From an uncultured Verrucomicrobia subdivision 3 bacterium (GTDB lineage Bacteria > Verrucomicrobiota > Verrucomicrobiia > Limisphaerales > UBA11358), in the NCBI GenBank assembly GCA_903911825.1, contig CAIWFB010000176.1, positions 1 to 52,206 on the forward strand: a stretch of 52,206 bases of DNA, written 5' to 3'. A program made the position numbers and the translations under genes. Below, piece after piece: positions 41,344 through 50,420 of this stretch; within the stretch, counting starts at the first letter, position 1, and each line of letters begins with the position of its first letter. The notes beneath the pieces are model-generated. The model was given only the letters and a program-made list of their open reading frames with translations, searched no databases and was not told where the DNA came from.

Positions 41344-42990
41344 ATGAGCAACGCATCCGAACTCGACCTTAACTTGGCCAATCTCTTTCAGCCCTCTTGG
41401 GCGCAGGGGAAAACCGAGATCAACAAATTTGCAAAATTCACTGGCAACGAAGGCGTCAAGCCCGAGCGCACGTTCAGTGGCAAGCCCGGCGAACGCCGCG
41501 CCCCGCGCCGTGATGGCCCCAGCGGCGGTGGTGCTGGTGGTGGCGGTGACCGTCGCGGCGGTCCGTCGCGTGGTGGCTCTAAATTTGGTGATCGCCAAGG
41601 TGGCGGTTTCCGTGGTGGCGAACGTCGTGATGATCGCACCGAACGTCCTGCACCGCCGGCGCCTTTGCCGGAATTGAGTGTCGCCTTCATTCCTGAAGAA
41701 CGCGGCGTGGAACAACTCGCTCGCCAGATCAAAGTGACTGGCCGCGCGTATCCGTTGTTTCAAATCGCCCTGTTGATTTTGGACAAAGCTGAACGTTATT
41801 CCGTTTCGCTCACCAAGAAAAAATCCGACACCACGGGCCAAGCGCTGTTCTCCTGCGAACTCGACGATTCACCGTGGACGAGCGAGGACGAAGCCGTTGC
41901 CCACGTGCTCAAAAATCATTTCGCCACGTTCTACCAAGCCGAACGCACACAGACGGAACCGCCCAAAGGCGTTTATACGTTTGTCGCGCAATGCGGTTTG
42001 AGCGGCGCGATTCTTGGCCCGCCGAATTATCACGATTACCAGAATCAATTGCGTAAATTGCACGCGGAAAAATTCGCGCGCATGCCGTTTGATATGTTCA
42101 AGGCGCGTGTGAAAATCGTGAAGGACGAAGTCGTCGTGAAAAAATGGGTTGAAGAACAAAGCTTCAAGACGGAATACATCTGTCTCAACGTGCCAGAGCC
42201 GCTCACGCTGCCGACGCTGGAAGCCGTGGAACAACATTTTCGCGCGACGCACAAAGATTCCATCATCAAATCCGTCGAGTCGCTCATTGTGGCGGGTTTG
42301 CCCAGCCGCAGTTTGAAGAGCAGTGGTCTGCAACGCCTTATTCGCCAGGAATGGGAGCATCAGAAACATTTCCCGCTGCCCATCGCTACGAAGTTGAGCC
42401 AGCAATTCGCGACGTATGGCCTGCAATTTTTCAAGGTCAACAAAACCGTTACGCACGTCAGCGTGGCGCGTCCGACGTTCCTCGATGTCGAAAGCTCGCC
42501 CGTTTCCGATAACATCAAGCGCATCGTGGATTTCATCAATGCGAACGCCAAGTGCACGCGCAAGAAATTGATCGAAGCCCTCGCGCCGACTCCCAAAGTC
42601 GCTAAGCCGACGATTATCGAAATTCCCGCACCTGCCGCGCCGCTCGCGGAAGGCGAAGTGGCGGCTCCCGCCAAACCGACGGAACCTAAAGCGCCCGAAG
42701 CCACGCCGGAACAGACGGCGGTCATCGTCGATTTGCATTGGCTCATCCATCAGGGTGCCGTGTTGGAATTCGCCGATGGTCGTATGGAAACGGCCAAGAA
42801 GCCCATGCCCAAACCGGTGAAGCAAGAGAAGAAGCCGGCCGTGGAAAAACCGGCGTCGGCAGAAGCAGTGGCGATGGTGGAAGCTGAAGTGCTAACGGAA
42901 ACCGCGCCAGTGGCGGAAGTCTCAGCGGTAGAACCAGCAGCGGAGGTTTCCTCGGTAGTTCCAACCGATCTGGCGACCCCAGCGGCCTGA
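41344..42990 (+). CDS. Conserved-looking protein of unknown function with RGG-rich N-terminal region
   Basis: 548 residues. Residues 1-30 carry L-N-L-A-N-L-F-Q-P-S-W-A. Residues 45-100 are low-complexity Gly/Arg with repeated R-G-G and G-G-R motifs, as in RNA-binding RGG boxes. From about 110 to 420 there is a folded, Lys-rich domain (H-V-L-K-N-H-F-A-T-F-Y, then P-P-K-G-V-Y-T-F-V-A-Q-C-G and P-P-N-Y-H-D-Y-Q). The last 130 residues are Ala/Pro/Glu-rich and disordered in appearance. I recall similar proteins in Verrucomicrobia but no function. RNA binding is suggested by the RGG region only. Its leader hairpin could allow autoregulation. Confidence 0.8.
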   Translation: MSNASELDLNLANLFQPSWAQGKTEINKFAKFTGNEGVKPERTFSGKPGERRAPRRDGPSGGGAGGGGDRRGGPSRGGSKFGDRQGGGFRGGERRDDRTERPAPPAPLPELSVAFIPEERGVEQLARQIKVTGRAYPLFQIALLILDKAERYSVSLTKKKSDTTGQALFSCELDDSPWTSEDEAVAHVLKNHFATFYQAERTQTEPPKGVYTFVAQCGLSGAILGPPNYHDYQNQLRKLHAEKFARMPFDMFKARVKIVKDEVVVKKWVEEQSFKTEYICLNVPEPLTLPTLEAVEQHFRATHKDSIIKSVESLIVAGLPSRSLKSSGLQRLIRQEWEHQKHFPLPIATKLSQQFATYGLQFFKVNKTVTHVSVARPTFLDVESSPVSDNIKRIVDFINANAKCTRKKLIEALAPTPKVAKPTIIEIPAPAAPLAEGEVAAPAKPTEPKAPEATPEQTAVIVDLHWLIHQGAVLEFADGRMETAKKPMPKPVKQEKKPAVEKPASAEAVAMVEAEVLTETAPVAEVSAVEPAAEVSSVVPTDLATPAA

Positions 42991-43012
42991 TTTAACGACT
43001 CATTGATTCAAC

Positions 43013-43048
43013 AAAAAATCCACCGTGGTTTTCCACGGTGGATTTTTT
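43013..43048. terminator. Rho-independent terminator, bidirectional
   Basis: A 16-bp stem (43013-43028 with 43033-43048, core ATCCACCGTGG/CCACGGTGGAT) with a TTTT loop and A/T-runs on both sides. It lies between the convergent RGG-protein gene and the secretin gene. Confidence 0.92.
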
Positions 43049-43068
43049 TGTGGGCGGACTTGCTTCTA

Positions 43069-45357
43069 TTACTTGGGCTCGTCGAGCTCTTTCATTTTTT
43101 TGTCGAGCGCTTCGCGGGCCTTTTCTTGATCCGTGCGAGTGTCCGCAGCGGGCGAGGTGCCAAAGTCGATGGACGGCGAGTTGGTGTCGGTGGCATCCGT
43201 TTTAATATTGTAGAATCCGTCGGAAACACCCGTGCTCTGGGCGCGCTTCAATTCTTTCTTGCGCTCAGCATTGATGAGTTTGCGTTCGTATTCGGCATTT
43301 TCGGCAGCGGCAGCGGAGGCACCGGGTAACCGTTGGACTTCTTTAACGGTGTTCTTGGCGGCCAGTTCCGGCGTCTTCAGCACGGTCGGGCGCATGAGCA
43401 CGACGAGTTCCGTCCGCTTCTTATCATCCGTGCGCTGTTGGAATAAATTGCCGAGTAACGGAATATCTTTCAAAAACGGCACGCCTGACTTGGAATGGTT
43501 TTGGTCGGATTTGATAAAGCCGCCGAGAATGACGGTGTCGCGATCGCGCACGGCAATCTGAGTGTTGATTGTGCGCTTGATCGTATTCGGCACATCGCCG
43601 ACGCCGGCAATGGTGGTGGTGCCGTTGAAGTCATCAATCTCTTGTTGAATATCCATGACGACTAAGCCTTCAGGATTGATGTAGGGCGTCACATCCAGCT
43701 CGACACCCACCGACAATTGCGAATAGGAAGATCCGCCATAACCGCCGCTGTAACCGCTGTAAGTCGAGGTGACGTAAGGCTTGGTTTCGCCGACGAAGAA
43801 CTGTGCGGGTTTGGCCTGCGAGGTCTGGATGCGCGGCCGTTGGATGATGTTGGCATGAGTGTCGGATTCCGCCGCTTGCACGGCCAGATTCCACGAGGGC
43901 CCGATGTTGCCAAAATAGCTAAAGCTCTTGTCGGAAGGGAGCGTGCTGGTCAGATTGCCGGGGAACGTGTTGGTGGCGGAATTCAGGAAATTGTAGAATG
44001 GCTGGTTGTTATTAATGCCGCCCGCGCCGCTCACATTTCCTTTCGTCATCTGGTTTTGCGCGGCGGAGACCCCAAAATTAAACGTATTATTAAGAGTCAC
44101 GTCCATGATGATCGCTTCAATCAACACTTGCGCCAAAGGCACGTCGAGCTTGCTGATGATTTCCTTGATCATCGTCATATCCTGACGGGTGGCGAACACC
44201 AGCAAAGAGCTGCTGTTTTCGTCGGGAATAATTTTGGTCTGACCAAACAACTGGATTTGATCCTGACCACCACCACCACCGCCCCCGGTGGGACTCGAAG
44301 CGCGGTTGACGATGTTTTGCAAGCGCTGTTGGAAGGAGGTGCCGCTCGTAGGTGTGCCATTGGGATTGGCGTTTCCACCCAAACCTCCCAGACTGCGATT
44401 CTGGTTGCCAAACGGGCTGTTCCCGCCGCCGCCAGCACCACCACCGGCACCGCCAGTCACTCCCAAGCCACTACTGCGACTACCAAAGCCGCTGATAGGC
44501 GTAGAACTGGAGCTGCTGCCCATGCTCACCGAGGAACCACCACCGCCACCGCCGAGGCTGTTCAATGCGGCGGCGATTTCCGCCACCTTCGCATAGCGGA
44601 TGGGCACGACTTCCGAGATGTATTCAGCGGGCACGCTAACGTCCACCTGCTCGATCATTTCCAACATGCGCTTGACGTTTTCTGCGTAGTCGCGCAGCAC
44701 GAGAATACCATTGCTATCAATCGCGAGAATCGAGTTGGCCAACTTGGCGAACGGCTGGATGACCGGCAACATTTCGCTCGGCTTGATATATTTCAACTGG
44801 ACGATGTGCGTGACGTAGGAGCCCAGGCTCGGCAAGTTCGTGGAGCCCGTGCGGTCAATATCCGCTGCGGCCGTATTAGCTTGATCGGAAGGGAGCACCT
44901 TCACAAATTTTTCGCCGACATTGATGACGGAAACATTGTTCAGCGCGAGCACGGCTTGCAACGCCTGAATCGTTTCGCCCTTCGTCAACGGCGTGGTGGT
45001 TTTTAAAATAATTTTCGCTTCCGGCAAATTAGCGCGCAGCAACGTGCGGCCGACGTATTGCGAATAAATGTCCAGCACTTGACTCAATTCGACGCCTTGG
45101 AAATTGATCATCGGCGCAATTTCATCCTGGTCCGTTTTGGCGGCGGGAGCGGGAGCGGCAGCCGTGGCGGGAATGCCCGCAGCGGACGCATTCTGCGCCG
45201 GTGTTTGGTAACGCGGCTGCGTCGTCGGCCCGTTCGTGTTGGCGGGGAAGCGCGGGGCGCGCGTGCGCGGCGTGACGACCGGGAGTCCGGGCGGCGTTTG
45301 GGCCCACAGTTCAAAGCCCACGAGGGCGATTATTAGCGCGAGAAAGTTGGTTTTCAT
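43069..45357 (-). CDS. gspD: Type II secretion/type IV pilus secretin (GspD-like)
   Basis: 762 residues forming an outer-membrane ring. Order: signal peptide (about 1-19), a Pro/Ala-rich stretch, N-domains (I-N-F-Q-G-V-E-L-S-Q-V-L-D-I near 84; V-P-I-R-Y-A-K-V-A-E-I-A near 247), a long Gly/Ser-rich insert (about 265-360), and the secretin domain with V-P-L-A-Q-V-L-I-E-A (about 399), V-P-F-L-K-D-I-P-L-L-G-N-L-F (about 633). The C-terminus is acidic. The glycine insert inside an N-domain is unusually long. It is last in the E-L-M-D operon and overlaps the preceding gene by four bases. Confidence 0.9.
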   Translation of the reverse strand: MKTNFLALIIALVGFELWAQTPPGLPVVTPRTRAPRFPANTNGPTTQPRYQTPAQNASAAGIPATAAAPAPAAKTDQDEIAPMINFQGVELSQVLDIYSQYVGRTLLRANLPEAKIILKTTTPLTKGETIQALQAVLALNNVSVINVGEKFVKVLPSDQANTAAADIDRTGSTNLPSLGSYVTHIVQLKYIKPSEMLPVIQPFAKLANSILAIDSNGILVLRDYAENVKRMLEMIEQVDVSVPAEYISEVVPIRYAKVAEIAAALNSLGGGGGGSSVSMGSSSSSTPISGFGSRSSGLGVTGGAGGGAGGGGNSPFGNQNRSLGGLGGNANPNGTPTSGTSFQQRLQNIVNRASSPTGGGGGGGQDQIQLFGQTKIIPDENSSSLLVFATRQDMTMIKEIISKLDVPLAQVLIEAIIMDVTLNNTFNFGVSAAQNQMTKGNVSGAGGINNNQPFYNFLNSATNTFPGNLTSTLPSDKSFSYFGNIGPSWNLAVQAAESDTHANIIQRPRIQTSQAKPAQFFVGETKPYVTSTYSGYSGGYGGSSYSQLSVGVELDVTPYINPEGLVVMDIQQEIDDFNGTTTIAGVGDVPNTIKRTINTQIAVRDRDTVILGGFIKSDQNHSKSGVPFLKDIPLLGNLFQQRTDDKKRTELVVLMRPTVLKTPELAAKNTVKEVQRLPGASAAAAENAEYERKLINAERKKELKRAQSTGVSDGFYNIKTDATDTNSPSIDFGTSPAADTRTDQEKAREALDKKMKELDEPK

Positions 45358-45935
45358 TTTGCCTTGGCGGTGGAAGGTTTGGCCGCAGTCGCGGGCTTGG
45401 GATTTTTCTGGTAGCTGGCCACGAGCTTGATGTTGGCGGTCAGATGCTGACGCGGCTGGTCGGGCTGCAATTCAAGATCACGCACCCGGATCATCGAAGC
45501 GCCGGAGCCAAGTTGGTAAAGGAATTCCACCAATTGGTCGTCCGTTGCCAGCACGTTGATATTTTGGATCTGCTCGATGAAAAACACGTCGTTCGTGCGC
45601 GTGATCTGGCGGGAAGTATTCTGGAGTTGCACGCCGCTCTGGCCGGATTGCGTCTGGATGGTGCGCATGAAATTGATGGCCTGATCTTCTTGCGCCACGA
45701 ATTCACCTTCGCTCTCGTAAACCTTCAACTGCTTTTCCAGCTCCGGTTTTTCCGCCGCGGCTTTCTGGCGGATGTTCAAATCCCGTGCCGCAACGTCCGC
45801 GCGCTGGCTCAATTTGCTCCAATCCGAAAAGTGCGGCTTCACGAAGACCCAGTTCAGCACGATGAACAAAACTACCACCACGGCCACAACCAGACGGCGT
45901 TCCATCGGGCGCAATTGCTCGAAATACTTTTTCAT
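45354..45935 (-). CDS. GspM/PilO-like assembly protein
   Basis: The 193-residue inner-membrane protein has one N-terminal helix (about 15-32, after R-P-M-E-R-R-L). A coiled-coil segment (about 38-75) and a ferredoxin-like periplasmic domain (about 80-170) follow, with a basic Lys/Ala/Pro tail. This is the layout of GspM and PilO, which link the inner-membrane platform to the secretin. Four-base overlaps with both neighbours show tight operon coupling. Sequence alone does not separate GspM from PilO. Confidence 0.75.
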   Translation of the reverse strand: MKKYFEQLRPMERRLVVAVVVVLFIVLNWVFVKPHFSDWSKLSQRADVAARDLNIRQKAAAEKPELEKQLKVYESEGEFVAQEDQAINFMRTIQTQSGQSGVQLQNTSRQITRTNDVFFIEQIQNINVLATDDQLVEFLYQLGSGASMIRVRDLELQPDQPRQHLTANIKLVASYQKNPKPATAAKPSTAKAK

Positions 45936-47347
45936 CGGGCGTCCTCCTCAGCGTGTTGCAGTTCCAAGCCGAAATTCCAGTAAATCAGGTTGCCCTGTTG
46001 GCGAAAAAAGAACTGGTCGCTCGGTGCGGCTGGCTGAACAAAAATCGGCTGATCTTTCTGCTTCGCATAACGCACGCTATCGTAAAAGGCATTCGGGTCC
46101 GAGATGAGCCCGATTTGGTCGGGCGAGCAAGTGCCGCTCAAAGCCAGATGTTTGCCATCGGTAAAACTGAAGCGTTGGATATTGACGCCTTGCGGCAAAG
46201 CTTCCGCCACGGTCTGCCAGCAATCGAGCGCCGCGTATTTCAACTGTTGCCGTTCCTTCAGCACGCCAAACCGTGCCCGTAGTTGCAGGGCATTGGTGTA
46301 GGCCCCACCGAGGCTGGCCACTTGCGATTCCAATTTGCCCGTCTTGAAGCCAAGCACGCCCACCGCGCAAAAATAAACCACCAGATACGCCGCATAAACT
46401 ACGCCCGCATAAAGCAAACCCCGCAGCCACAGCCGATCGACGAACTGTTCGTGGTAACGGCCGGTGAATTCTTCCGGCAGCAACTGCGATTTCGTCGAAG
46501 CAGCGGCGCGTTTGGCCGTGCGCGCCGCAAGGTCGGCGGTGGCGGGCGGCGCCACGATTTTTACCGGCTCATTCAGTCCGGTGCGCAACAGATTTTCCCA
46601 TTCGGTGGCGTTGGCAGCATCAGCCACGAGATGCCATTGTGTCGCGCCCTGCAACCAGCCTTCGAGTTCTCCCGCCCAAATGATGTGCGCGAGTTGATTT
46701 TTTAATTCCGCCGCGCGATCACCAGCTGCAGGCAAGGTAACGAAACTTAAATTCCGCAACGCCCCGCCGCTCCACCATGCCACGAGCGCGGCGTTTTGCG
46801 TGCCGAGAATCATGGGGAAAACCCACGCGCCTTCCGTCGCATTGACGGCTTCGAGTTGATCGAGCATCGGCACTTCGAGCCGGTCGGCTTGGTAGCCATC
46901 GCGTTCCAATTTACCGAGAAATTCTTCCACCACACTGCGCGCGGCGATGACGACCACTACGGTCTGCAACGTTTCCGGCGGCGCATCGCCTTTGGGCGGC
47001 GCGGTGTGCGTGCCGAGGACGTGCATGGTCCAAACCGCTTGCGTCACGGGAATCGGCGAGAGTTTTTCCAACTGCAACTCCACCATCGAAAGCGTTTCTT
47101 CATAGCTGCTCGCGGGCAATTCCGCCACCCGCAGAAAAACATTTTCCAACGGTAGCCAGGCGATGTTCAGCTTGGGTTGCCAGAGCGAGGCCCAGTTTTT
47201 AGAAACGCCTTTGGCCGGCAACTTTTCCGTGTGCGCCACGCGCTGTTCGCGGGTCAGCGCAAAGCCGCCGCCTTTGGCATCGAATTGCCACAGGCGCTTC
47301 GCGTCGGGCGCAAAGTGCAGAATGTTGCAGGTGTTCCAGCGGGCCAT
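45932..47347 (-). CDS. GspL-like (PilM-PilN fused) assembly protein
   Basis: 471 residues: an actin-like cytoplasmic domain (about 1-285, with L-P-L-E-N-V-F-L-R-V-A-E-L-P near 65-78 and V-V-V-I-A-A-R near 131), one membrane helix (about 315-337) and a periplasmic PilN-like domain (about 338-460). This combines PilM and PilN in one chain, as GspL does. GspL recruits the GspE ATPase, encoded just upstream, to the membrane. It starts six bases after the gspE stop and overlaps the GspM-like gene by four. Confidence 0.78.
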   Translation of the reverse strand: MARWNTCNILHFAPDAKRLWQFDAKGGGFALTREQRVAHTEKLPAKGVSKNWASLWQPKLNIAWLPLENVFLRVAELPASSYEETLSMVELQLEKLSPIPVTQAVWTMHVLGTHTAPPKGDAPPETLQTVVVVIAARSVVEEFLGKLERDGYQADRLEVPMLDQLEAVNATEGAWVFPMILGTQNAALVAWWSGGALRNLSFVTLPAAGDRAAELKNQLAHIIWAGELEGWLQGATQWHLVADAANATEWENLLRTGLNEPVKIVAPPATADLAARTAKRAAASTKSQLLPEEFTGRYHEQFVDRLWLRGLLYAGVVYAAYLVVYFCAVGVLGFKTGKLESQVASLGGAYTNALQLRARFGVLKERQQLKYAALDCWQTVAEALPQGVNIQRFSFTDGKHLALSGTCSPDQIGLISDPNAFYDSVRYAKQKDQPIFVQPAAPSDQFFFRQQGNLIYWNFGLELQHAEEDAR

Positions 47348-47353
47348 AACAAA

Positions 47354-49108
47354 TCAGGGTCGTGCGATGAACTGGGTTTTATCGTCGCCGCCAGAGAGGG
47401 CTTCCATGTGCTCTTCCATCTGCGTGACACGGAGAATCTCTTCGATGGTGGTGGTGCCTTCTCTCACTTTTTTCCAGCCGTCGGTGCGCAGCGTGCGCAT
47501 GCCGTTCGCGATGGCCATTTGGGCGATAGTCGTGGCGGGCGCGCGATTCATGATGAGTGGGCGCAACGCCTCGGTGACGATGAGCAATTCGTAAATCCCT
47601 TTGCGGCCTTGATAACCTTGACCACGGCATTGTTCGCAACCCGCGCCGTGCCAGATCTTCGCTGTGCCGATGTCCGCTTCGGGGAAACCGATGCGGCGCA
47701 AATAGTCGTGATCCACGTTCTGTTCGGTTTTGCAGTGCGAACAGATCGTGCGGACGAGCCGTTGCGCTTGGACAGCTTCCACCGACGAAGCAATGAGGAA
47801 CGGCTCGATACCCATGTCCGTCAAACGCGTGAACGCGCTCGGCGCATCATTCGTGTGCAGCGTGGAGAATACCAAGTGACCCGTGAGCGAGGCGCGGATG
47901 GCGATGTCTGCCGTTTCCGAATCGCGAATTTCCCCGACCATCACGACGTTCGGGTCTTGGCGCAGAATGTGGCGCAGGCCCATCGCGAACGTGAGACCAA
48001 TATCCGAACGCACGGCGATCTGGTTGATGCCTTTGAGTTCGTATTCGACCGGCTCCTCAATCGTGATGATGCGTTTGCTGACGGAATTGATGGCGGAAAG
48101 AAAGGCGTAGAGCGACGTGGATTTGCCGGAGCCCGTCGGCCCGGTGACGAGAAAAATCCCGTGCGGCTTGATGATGATGTCGCGGATGGCGTCTTCTTCC
48201 ATCTTTGAGAAACCAAGTTTGTCGAGCGACAGAAAGATTTTCCCGCGCGTCAGCAAGCGCAGCGAAACGGATTCGCCATAAACCGTCGGCACCGTAGAAA
48301 CGCGGATGTCAATTTCCTCGCCCTTGATGCGGACGTTGATACGACCGTCCTGCGGCAGGCGCTTCTCGGAAATGTTCATCCCACTCATCACTTTGATACG
48401 CGAGATGAGGGCGGATTGAAAACGCTTCAACTGCGGTGGCAGTGGAATCTGATGGAGAATGCCGTCAATACGGTTGCGGATGCGCAACTCGTCTTCTTGC
48501 GGCTCAAAATGAATATCCGTGGCGCGATCTTTGAACGCTTCCCAGATGATCTGATTGACGAACTTGATGACGCTGGCTTCTTGGTCGCCTTCAGTGATTT
48601 CCTTGTCGTTGGCGATTTCCAGCTCCATCGCGTCGCTATCGCCCATTTCATCGAGCGTTTCGGCGCCGACGCCGTAGTATTTCTTCAGCGCTTTTTCGAT
48701 TTCCGCACGGGGCGCGAGCGCGAAAGTCACCGGCATTTTGGCATCGAACCGCACAGCGCTCATCATGGCGGCATCGAACGGATCGCTCGCCACGACTTGC
48801 AGCACGCCTTTATCTAGCGCGACAGGCAGCACGAAATATTGAAACGCGAGTTTGGTGGAAAGTTTGCTGCGAACTTCGTTTTCGATCGAAAGTTTTGGCA
48901 ACTCCAGATACGGCCAGGCTAATTCCTTGGCCAGCCGCTGCATGAAAACGTCTTCGGACACGCCACGTTCCCGCGCGATGAACGTGAGCAACGGTTCGGT
49001 GGAACCACTGTCCGCCGCCGCGCGCCACGCCTTGCGCCAATCGTCGAACTGCGCCGGTGACGCTTCCGCGACCGTCGCAACGAGATTTCTGACAGAGCTA
49101 AATGCCAT
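47354..49108 (-). CDS. gspE: Type II secretion/pilus assembly ATPase (GspE/PilB)
   Basis: 584 residues: MshEN-type N-terminal domain (about 1-155), then the hexameric ATPase domain. Visible are Walker A G-P-T-G-S-G-K-S-T-S (about 328-337), the Asp box I-T-I-E-E-P-V-E-Y, Walker B V-V-M-V-G-E-I-R-D and the His box T-G-H-L-V-F-S-T-L-H-T. A C-terminal zinc site has C-S-H-C and, about 30 residues on, C-E-Q-C. It drives pseudopilus or pilus polymerisation. First gene of the operon E-L-M-D; the platform protein and pseudopilins are not in the window. A 13-bp palindrome (GTTCAATTTGAAC, 49113-49125) sits five bases upstream of its ATG. Confidence 0.92.
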   Translation of the reverse strand: MAFSSVRNLVATVAEASPAQFDDWRKAWRAAADSGSTEPLLTFIARERGVSEDVFMQRLAKELAWPYLELPKLSIENEVRSKLSTKLAFQYFVLPVALDKGVLQVVASDPFDAAMMSAVRFDAKMPVTFALAPRAEIEKALKKYYGVGAETLDEMGDSDAMELEIANDKEITEGDQEASVIKFVNQIIWEAFKDRATDIHFEPQEDELRIRNRIDGILHQIPLPPQLKRFQSALISRIKVMSGMNISEKRLPQDGRINVRIKGEEIDIRVSTVPTVYGESVSLRLLTRGKIFLSLDKLGFSKMEEDAIRDIIIKPHGIFLVTGPTGSGKSTSLYAFLSAINSVSKRIITIEEPVEYELKGINQIAVRSDIGLTFAMGLRHILRQDPNVVMVGEIRDSETADIAIRASLTGHLVFSTLHTNDAPSAFTRLTDMGIEPFLIASSVEAVQAQRLVRTICSHCKTEQNVDHDYLRRIGFPEADIGTAKIWHGAGCEQCRGQGYQGRKGIYELLIVTEALRPLIMNRAPATTIAQMAIANGMRTLRTDGWKKVREGTTTIEEILRVTQMEEHMEALSGGDDKTQFIARP

Positions 49109-49213
49109 TTAGGTTCAATTTGAACAATGCGAGCCGCGAAAAGTTGCAGATTATCTTCAATTTATCAAACTCCGAGTTTTCGGGGCGAAGCGGCTCTACG
49201 GGTAAAGCGAAAT

Positions 49214-49241
49214 TTGCCAAGTGGCTCGATTCTGTTAGTTT
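49214..49241 (+). promoter_or_regulatory. Possible leaderless promoter of mqnE
   Basis: TTGCCA (49214-49219, five of six consensus matches), a 16-bp spacer and TAGTTT (49236-49241), then six bases to the GTG at 49248. The -10 match is weak. No Shine-Dalgarno sequence is present. Confidence 0.35.
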
Positions 49242-49247
49242 TACGCC

Positions 49248-50420
49248 GTGAATTTTTTCATCCAACGCAGCGAATTGCGCGACATCTACGACAAAGTGGT
49301 CGCCGGTGAACGCATTTCCGACGCTGATGCTCTCCGGTTGTTTGAGACGAAGGATTTGAACGCCCTCGGTGCCATCGCGGATTTTGTGCGCGCGCGAAAA
49401 GTCGGCAACCACGCCAGCTTCATCATTAACCGCTACATCAATTACTCGAATTACTGCATTCTGTCCTGCCAGTTCTGCTCTTTCTCTCGCAAGAAACGCG
49501 ATGCGGATGGCTTTGAATTTTCCATCGAACAGATCGTCGAGAAAGCGCGTCAGGCGTTGAAGCTGGGTATCACGGAATTGCACATCGTCGGCGGCTTGCA
49601 TCCGTCACTGCCGTTCAGCCACTACCTTGAAATGCTCAAGGCGCTCAAGGCGCTCGATGCGCGGCTGCAATTGAAATGCTTCACCGCCATCGAAATTCTC
49701 CACCTCGCCTGGCTCGCCAAGAAATCCACCGTGGAGACGCTGACGGAATTGAAAGCAGCTGGTTTGGATTCGCTCACTGGCGGCGGCGCAGAAATTTTCC
49801 GTAAAGAAGTCCGCGAAGCCATCGCGCGCGGCAAAGAATCCGCCGAGGAATATCTCGATGTCCATCGCACTTGGCACAAGCTTGGCGGACGCAGCACCTG
49901 CACGATGTTGTTCGGCCACGTGGAAACGCTTGCCGATCGCGTGGATCATTTGCGCCAGTTGCGCGCTCTTCAAGACGAGACGAATGGTTTCACCGGTTTC
50001 ATCGCCCTCGCGTATCAACCGGAGAATAACGACATCCCCGTCAAGACGCCGCCCACGGGTTTTGATTCGCTGCGCACCATCGCCGTCAGCCGCATCTATC
50101 TCGATAATTTCCCGCACATCACGGCATATTGGGTCGGTCTGGGCATGAAGCTCGCGCAAGTGGCTTTGAGCTACGGCGCGGACGATCTCCACGGCACCAT
50201 CATTGAGGAACATATTTTCCACATGGCCGGTGCCACCTCGCCGCAGTTGCAAACCGAGACAGACATGATCAAAGCGATTCGTGAAACGGGTCGCACACCG
50301 GTGCAGCGGAATACGTTCTACGAACCGATCAAGATTCTGGCGGACTCTGTGCCCGCTACCGAAGTCGAACCGCCGTCCAATAAATCCAAAGTTTTAGAAG
50401 ACAATCTCGCGACCGCATGA
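49248..50420 (+). CDS. mqnE: Aminodeoxyfutalosine synthase
   Basis: The 390-residue radical SAM enzyme joins the MqnA product with SAM-derived adenosine in the futalosine route to menaquinone. The cluster motif is C-I-L-S-C-Q-F-C (C70, C74, C77). G-G-L-H-P-S-L-P (about 113-120) and the C-terminal G-A-D-D-L-H-G-T-I-I-E-E (about 305-316) separate it from the paralogue MqnC. The product feeds futalosine hydrolase and MqnC, which are not in this window. It starts with GTG, and its end overlaps mqnA by four bases (ATGA). Confidence 0.9.
   Translation: MNFFIQRSELRDIYDKVVAGERISDADALRLFETKDLNALGAIADFVRARKVGNHASFIINRYINYSNYCILSCQFCSFSRKKRDADGFEFSIEQIVEKARQALKLGITELHIVGGLHPSLPFSHYLEMLKALKALDARLQLKCFTAIEILHLAWLAKKSTVETLTELKAAGLDSLTGGGAEIFRKEVREAIARGKESAEEYLDVHRTWHKLGGRSTCTMLFGHVETLADRVDHLRQLRALQDETNGFTGFIALAYQPENNDIPVKTPPTGFDSLRTIAVSRIYLDNFPHITAYWVGLGMKLAQVALSYGADDLHGTIIEEHIFHMAGATSPQLQTETDMIKAIRETGRTPVQRNTFYEPIKILADSVPATEVEPPSNKSKVLEDNLATA

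Noticed and set aside
44410-44470. Gly-codon-rich tandem in the secretin gene as a DNA repeat array
   Set aside because: It is coding low-complexity (Gly/Ser linker) with irregular codons and not a true repeat array.
49113-49125. GTTCAATTTGAAC palindrome before gspE as an operator
   Set aside because: It is short, AT-rich and within the untranslated leader; no regulator is associated. Noted in the gspE entry only.
49131-49196. GAGCCGC/GCGGCTC inverted repeat upstream of mqnE as a riboswitch
   Set aside because: Only seven base pairs with a 52-nt loop and no recognisable conserved core.
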